Source: an uncultured Clostridia bacterium (GTDB lineage Bacteria > Bacillota > Clostridia > Peptostreptococcales > Anaerovoracaceae). Taken from it: a stretch of 7,436 nucleotides of DNA. Below are positions 6,128-7,436 of the stretch, piece by piece (the first letter of the stretch is position 1; each line of letters starts with the position of its first letter). The notes under the pieces were generated by a model that was not told where the DNA came from, searched no databases, and saw only the letters and a program-made list of their open reading frames with translations. Where the stretch lies: positions 1 to 7,436 of the forward strand of contig CALZMV010000062.1 in assembly GCA_945788655.1 (NCBI GenBank). Reading direction: 5' to 3'. Both the position numbers and the translations under genes were made by a program.

Positions 6128-7436
6128 TTATTTGTTTGAACCAATGAGTTCCCGTGCACTCTGCAAAGTGGACTCTGTGATAACCGCACCGCCGAGAAGT
6201 CTTGCTATTTCATTAACTGTAGAGGAAATATCAAGTTCCTGCACGGTTGTATATGTCTTTTCATCATCAGATTCTTTATATATGCGGTAATTATGATTAC
6301 CACATGCAGCAATCTGAGGAAGATGGGTTATACATAGAATCTGTCTTGATGAAGATATCTCCTTAAGCTTTTTACCGACAATACTTGCCGTTATTCCACT
6401 GATTCCATTGTCGATTTCATCGAATATCAGAGTAGGAATCATATCATATGAACTGATGATATTCTTAAAGGCAAGCATAATTCTTGACATCTCACCGCCT
6501 GAAACGATCTTATAAAGTGGCTTTAGAGGTTCACCCTTGTTAGTGGTTATAAGTATCTCAACGTTATCAGAACCGTTTTCTGTAGGTTCAGATAAAGGCT
6601 CTATGGATAGCTTTACAACAGAATCCTTAAAGTTAAGATCGTGAAGCTCTTTCTGTATTGCCTCTTCAAGTTCAATAGCATTAGAACGTCTGGATTCAGT
6701 AAGTTTTTGGCAAGCTTCTATAAGGTTTGTCTTTAACTCCTTAAGCTGCCTCATAAGCTTTAGCTTTTCTTCATCGAAATTTTCAATTAATGAAAGCTGG
6801 CATTGAATCTTTTCTTTGTAAGCCAGGATTTCTTCGATGGATTCTCCGTATTTTTTCTTTAAATTATCAATTAAATCAAGCCTTGACAATGCTTCATCAA
6901 GCTCAGCAGAGGAGAAAACAGTAGAATCTCTTAAAGAACGTATTGTTCTTGAAATGTCCTCAATTTTGTAATATGCATCGTTGAACTCTGATGACAAATC
7001 AGAGATGTCTTTTGAAAAACTGCTTATTTCCTCAAGATTTTTAAGGGCAAAGTTCAATCCATCCAGTATGGAAGGGGATTCTTCACTTAATGCGGCAAAT
7101 GATTTGCTCAGATTATCATAAATTTTCTCACTGTTCTGAAGAACAAGAACCTTCTCTTCTAAAATCGCATCCTCGCCGACACTGAGGCAAGCTTTTTCAA
7201 TTTCATCGGCCTCAAACTTAAGAAAATCAAGTTTTCTGGCATTTTCTTTTTCAGTGGATAAAAGCTTTGAAAGGGAAGATTTACATCTTGTAAAGTCACG
7301 ATAGATGGAAGAAACCTTCTCCCTGAGGGGAGTAATAATTTCACCCTTATAAGCATCTAAAAGATGAATATGGTATTCGGGATTTAATAGTGACTGGTTA
7401 TCGTACTGACCATGAATATCTGCCAGCTTGGATGCA
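6128..7436 (-). CDS. recN: DNA repair protein RecN, N-terminus cut by window edge
   Basis: RecN is an SMC-like ATPase that binds and holds DNA ends at double-strand breaks for recombinational repair. The open frame runs from the window edge to the stop at 6128-6130. The visible 435 residues lack roughly the first 125-130, which would include Walker A. Visible marks, numbered from the first complete codon at 7435, begin with the Q-loop region LADIHGQYDNQSLL (about 4-17). A long, charged, coiled-coil-like middle follows (about 30-270). The ABC signature SGGEMSRIMLAFK (312-324), Walker B TLIFDEIDNGISG (335-347) and the switch region CITHLPQIAACGNH (368-381) come next. The conserved C-terminus is ARLLGG. 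The TTG at 7055-7057 is an internal Leu codon, not the start, because family sequence continues upstream. The gene converges on the transporter with a shared terminator; its promoter lies outside the window. Confidence 0.96.
   Translation of the reverse strand, partial: ASKLADIHGQYDNQSLLNPEYHIHLLDAYKGEIITPLREKVSSIYRDFTRCKSSLSKLLSTEKENARKLDFLKFEADEIEKACLSVGEDAILEEKVLVLQNSEKIYDNLSKSFAALSEESPSILDGLNFALKNLEEISSFSKDISDLSSEFNDAYYKIEDISRTIRSLRDSTVFSSAELDEALSRLDLIDNLKKKYGESIEEILAYKEKIQCQLSLIENFDEEKLKLMRQLKELKTNLIEACQKLTESRRSNAIELEEAIQKELHDLNFKDSVVKLSIEPLSEPTENGSDNVEILITTNKGEPLKPLYKIVSGGEMSRIMLAFKNIISSYDMIPTLIFDEIDNGISGITASIVGKKLKEISSSRQILCITHLPQIAACGNHNYRIYKESDDEKTYTTVQELDISSTVNEIARLLGGAVITESTLQSARELIGSNK

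Noticed and set aside
6128..7057. recN read as a 309-residue protein starting at TTG 7057
   Set aside because: The frame stays open to the window edge, and the upstream codons encode the RecN Q-loop region LADIHGQYDNQSLL, so the short version is an artefact of choosing an internal Leu codon.
1..7436. Defence system, prophage, transposon or CRISPR locus
   Set aside because: All five genes belong to known core families, spacing is tight, and I see no repeats, integrase, transposase or unexplained long open frame.

Overview
The window comes from an AT-rich chromosome, most likely a member of the Bacillota, class Clostridia. The reasons are the comEC-holA gene pair, strong AGGTG/GGAAGG-type ribosome binding sites, frequent TTG starts, an AGA/ATA-rich codon choice and a clostridial-style class A penicillin-binding protein. 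I cannot name a genus. The DNA is almost fully coding, with five protein genes, two of them cut by the window edges. I see no RNA gene, mobile element, CRISPR array or large repeat.

Layout. Positions 1-1883 (minus) hold most of a bifunctional class A penicillin-binding protein. It starts at TTG 1883 and is cut just after the transpeptidase serine motif. The 189-base divergent intergenic region (1884-2072) carries a well-formed extended -10 promoter for the PBP and a plausible promoter for the genes on the right. A tight plus-strand operon follows: comEC (2073-4133), holA (4146-5195) and an EamA/DMT-type transporter (5200-6102), with gaps of 12 and 4 bases. A hairpin with T-rich flanks on both sides (about 6090-6120) ends this operon and also serves the convergent gene. 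That gene is recN (6128 to beyond 7436, minus), whose N-terminal part lies outside the window.

Functionally, three of the five genes deal with DNA. ComEC is the inner-membrane channel for single-stranded DNA uptake, HolA is the delta subunit of the polymerase III clamp loader, and RecN is an SMC-like double-strand-break repair protein. The PBP builds peptidoglycan, and the EamA protein is a transporter of unknown substrate that appears to have joined the comEC-holA operon.

I looked for an undescribed system and did not find one; this is ordinary core-genome sequence. The points most worth checking are the comEC start (2073, not the longer 2031 reading), a large extra segment between the two catalytic domains of the PBP, and the transporter as third gene of the comEC-holA operon.
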